In this document: positions 62,001 through 64,000 of the stretch, piece by piece
Numbering within the stretch: the stretch's first letter is position 1
How the letters are laid out: every line of letters begins with the position of its first letter
Source of the DNA: Taeniopygia guttata
Lineage: Eukaryota; Chordata; Aves; Passeriformes; Estrildidae
Length of the DNA stretch: 64,000 nucleotides
Reading direction: 5' to 3'
Assembly: GCF_048771995.1 (NCBI RefSeq)
Contig: NC_133034.1
Location: 3,348,001 to 3,412,000, forward strand
Made by a program: the position numbers and the translations under genes
Notes under the pieces: model-generated
Databases searched by the model: none
What the model was told of the DNA's origin: nothing
The model's input: only the letters and a program-made list of their open reading frames with translations

Positions 62001-62946
62001 GGGTCACTGGTTTGGGGATGGTGCTAAGGTCATGCCAGAAGCATTCTTTATGTGCAAAGGCTCTTTTAGAGAAGTTCTGAGTGGCAGAGCAAACTACCCA
62101 TCAGTGAACGTGGGAAAAGTGCATCCTCAGAAGCAGAGAAGCAAAGGTTCTAATGTTGAGTGTAAGCAAGGCTGCAAAATAAAATGGGAGAGTTTGACTT
62201 TTCCAGGATACCTTTGTGGCTGCATCTCACAGCCCTCTCCTTCTCAAGTTTTCTGCTCATGAACATCAGTGTTTCTGCAACTTGTTTTCACATGAATCCT
62301 CCTTTTGGTCTCGCGGTCTCAGAGCCCAAGTCCTCCAGAGCCCTTCAGAGCCGAGTCCTTCAGAAGGCAGGAAGTGAGAAACAGCTGCAATTCCTGGCCA
62401 TGAGTGTTAAGCAGCAGCTCATTACCCCTCCTTCCGGGGTATTGCACATGGTGTTTATTCTCCTGCCATGGCCTGTAGGAACTGAACTGCCTGCTCACTG
62501 GCCATGTGAGCTCTTCATCTGTCTTGGGGCACTCCTATGACTTTCATGCTTCAAGCAGGCCTTCCTGACAGAGGTTGCAGTGGCAGCAGTAGAAGGTTAT
62601 GGCACTGAAGTGTTTCACCTCACTGTGTGTAATTGCCAGGGTGAGGATGGGAGACCTTCCTCTGAAACTATTGGAATGTCTATGGAGCTGCACTGAAGCC
62701 TGTGGCACTCTGTGGACTCTGTGCTCCTGATGAGATGATGTGTTTGGTTTGTGTGTCTCTGCTTACAGTCTGTGATGTATTTCCATTGCACCTAGATCCG
62801 TCCTGCACTCTGCAAGTTGGCTCAAAAGAGCTTGGAGCGGAAGAAAATGGAGCTTTTGAAGAAAGAGTTGGAGAGAAGGAGACAAAATCAAACATCCTTG
62901 CTACTTCCTCCTCAGCCAGTTGAGCCTGGGGATGCAGCTGAAGCAA
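55734..62946 (+). CDS. TOGARAM2: TOGARAM2-like gene, copy 4: cassette exon, two modules, exons 5-6 (3' end outside window)
   Basis: Exons: 55734-56015, 56467-56681, 57312-57472, 58709-58755, 59139-59347, 60199-60359, 60826-60872, 61733-61821, 62796-62946. Exon 7 should begin just past base 64000 by homology with 3718. The first exon is 282 bp, open throughout, has an acceptor (CTACAG) before it, and is phase 1 at both ends. It holds an in-frame ATG at 55805 (MPLFPRKLPEPLG). It can thus be either a start exon or an internal cassette joined to 53896. The first exon 2-4 module here is diverged (ARRFSLASPSP-like exon 2, exon 3 with VHSTEGDLKKRS) and its intron 3 carries about 1 kb of different sequence. 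The second module is near-identical to copy 2. No stop was found in any exon. This may be the most complete version of the 5' half of the gene in the window. Confidence 0.65.
56016..56380 (+). repeat. 365-bp intron-1 block, copy d
   Basis: Same length as the others; has CATGC at the variable site. It sits between the 282-bp exon and the diverged module C exon 2. Confidence 0.9.
56467..58755 (+). repeat. Exon 2-3-4 module C (diverged)
   Basis: Exons 2 and 3 differ at many residues from the other modules, yet both splice phases and frame are kept. The intron between exons 3 and 4 carries about 1 kb of sequence (roughly 57490-58490) not found in the other modules. Exon 4 and the sequence around it are again near-identical to the other modules. 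Confidence 0.8.
59139..60872 (+). repeat. Exon 2-3-4 module D
   Basis: Near-identical to the modules in copy 2 and in 50048-51781. Its upstream joint at about 59035 has the same intron 4/intron 1 fusion as the one near 52055. Confidence 0.85.
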
Positions 62947-63606
62947 GTAAGTGGTGGCTACACTTGTGGTCCTTTCTGACCACTTGCTTGCCCTTTGCAC
63001 AGTGTTGCAATCAGACTGGGAGGCTGTTTGGCTTGCATTTGGGTGGAAGCTTGCATAGGATTTATTTCTGTTTCCCAAATAAAAATACAGAAGCATGAAG
63101 TGTCTTGCCCATGGCCTCACTGAGTCAGTAACAGAATATCAGCTTCCCACCTTCACCTCTGAAGTCTTTCAGAGTAGAAAATTCTGTCTTGCAAACTACA
63201 CTGGGGCTTCAGACTCTCTCCTGGAGAGCAGCCTCCAGGGAAGGCAAGTCCAAAAGAATGCTTTTCAACCAGGCTGCAACCTGGAAGAAACAAAGTCCAG
63301 CTCCTTCTGATGAAAACACCAGAGCTCCTCCTCCTGCCGCTCCCTGCTGAGGAGCTGGCACTGCTGAGCTGTGCTGAAGCCCCCAGCCAGTGCTGCTCTT
63401 GTAGCCCCAGGAGCAAGCAGCATTCCCGACTGAATCCCGGCCCAGGGCTCTGACTGCAGGGCTGGGAGCGCTGCCCCGAGGGCGGCAGCAGGGCCCTCAG
63501 GAGGCAGCACGCAAGGCTATCTGCACTTTCTTTTGGAAACTTCCCCTGACAGCCTCTGGAACAGGAAAACAGCAGCAAAACAATACTGGGTCTTCCTTGT
63601 TTCTTA

Positions 63607-63878
63607 GGGGAAGCATCACTGCAGTTTGGTTTTAAGCTAGAAGAAGGTAGATTTCGATTATATATTAGGGAGATTTTTTTTTTTTAATTAAGGGGGATGA
63701 AAAGCTGGAAGGGTTTGCCCAGAGAAGCTGTTGTTGGTTCATCCTTGAAGGTGTTCAAGGCCAGTTCACATGGGGCTCTGATCTAGATGAAGATGTCCCT
63801 GCTCATAGGAGTTGGACTAGATGGTGCTTAAAGGTGCCTTCCAACCCAAACTCTTCTGATATTCTGTGATTCTGTGAT
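63607..63878 (+). mobile_element. CR1 LINE 3' end in intron 6, copy 4
   Basis: Third copy of the same insertion, slightly different in its A/T run. Confidence 0.9.
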
Positions 63879-64000
63879 CACTGTCCACTGTTAATGTGCC
63901 ATTGTTATACTTGAAGTTCTTTGGGGTAACAGAGATGTTACCCCCCTCCGGCAAGTTTCCTGGCGCTTTCCATTGTCACCCTGCCCAGCACCCTCCACTT

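Larger units (their letters stand above)
59042..64000 (+). repeat. Partial unit homologous to 17700-22629 and to the start of copy 1
   Basis: Exon 2 through intron 6 follows copies 1 and 2 closely, including the CR1 tail in intron 6. The block continues beyond the window edge. Confidence 0.9.

Noticed and set aside
1-64000. CRISPR arrays, bacterial operons, tRNA or rRNA genes
   Set aside because: None seen. The sequence is vertebrate nuclear DNA and the tandem repeats have no spacer architecture.

Overview
This is nuclear DNA from a bird, most likely a passerine. The evidence is spliced vertebrate-type genes with GT-AG introns, several chicken-repeat-1 (CR1) LINE tails ending in the ATTCTGTGAT motif, avian-type solo LTRs, and a fragment of the PIM-1-like kinase family that is strongly amplified in songbirds. 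There is no sign of prokaryotic or organellar sequence.

The window is dominated by a recent tandem array of a TOG-domain gene best matched to TOGARAM2 (FAM179A, Crescerin-2), a cilium/axoneme microtubule regulator. Copy 1 (1-17115) enters the window inside its third exon and has 15 exons in view. Copy 2 (17260-37028) is complete: 17 exons, all phases compatible, 828 codons plus stop. It has a Ser/Pro-rich N-terminal half followed by two C-terminal TOG domains. The repeat period is 19913 bp, and only 144 bp separate the stop of copy 1 from the candidate ATG of copy 2. A third copy starts at 37173 but is cut short at 37857 (77 codons).

From 37611 to about 49570 the array is interrupted by unrelated sequence: a diverged tandem duplication, a solo LTR (38200-38653), a CpG-rich minus-strand PIM-like kinase pseudogene with a 25-unit CTG/CAG tract (about 38925-40071), further LTR-like segments, a CR1, a 191-194 bp tandem repeat, two LTRs head to head that form a 318-bp-armed inverted repeat, and a perfect 4 x 41 bp minisatellite.

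From 49530 to the window end the TOGARAM2-like sequence returns in another form. The three-exon block exon 2-3-4 begins and ends in phase 1. Here it occurs four times (50048-51781, 52165-53896, 56467-58755, 59139-60872), with a separate open 282-bp phase 1-1 exon (55734-56015) between the second and third. Exons 5 and 6 follow, and the window ends just before exon 7. All 16 exons can be joined without a stop (2260 nt), so this may be one long gene with four N-terminal modules. It may also be two partial copies. A 365-bp intron-1 block appears four times with one variable site seen by eye, while the exons next to it differ greatly, which suggests gene conversion. All intron-exon calls come from reading splice sites and phases by eye. 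No transcript or database search was available.
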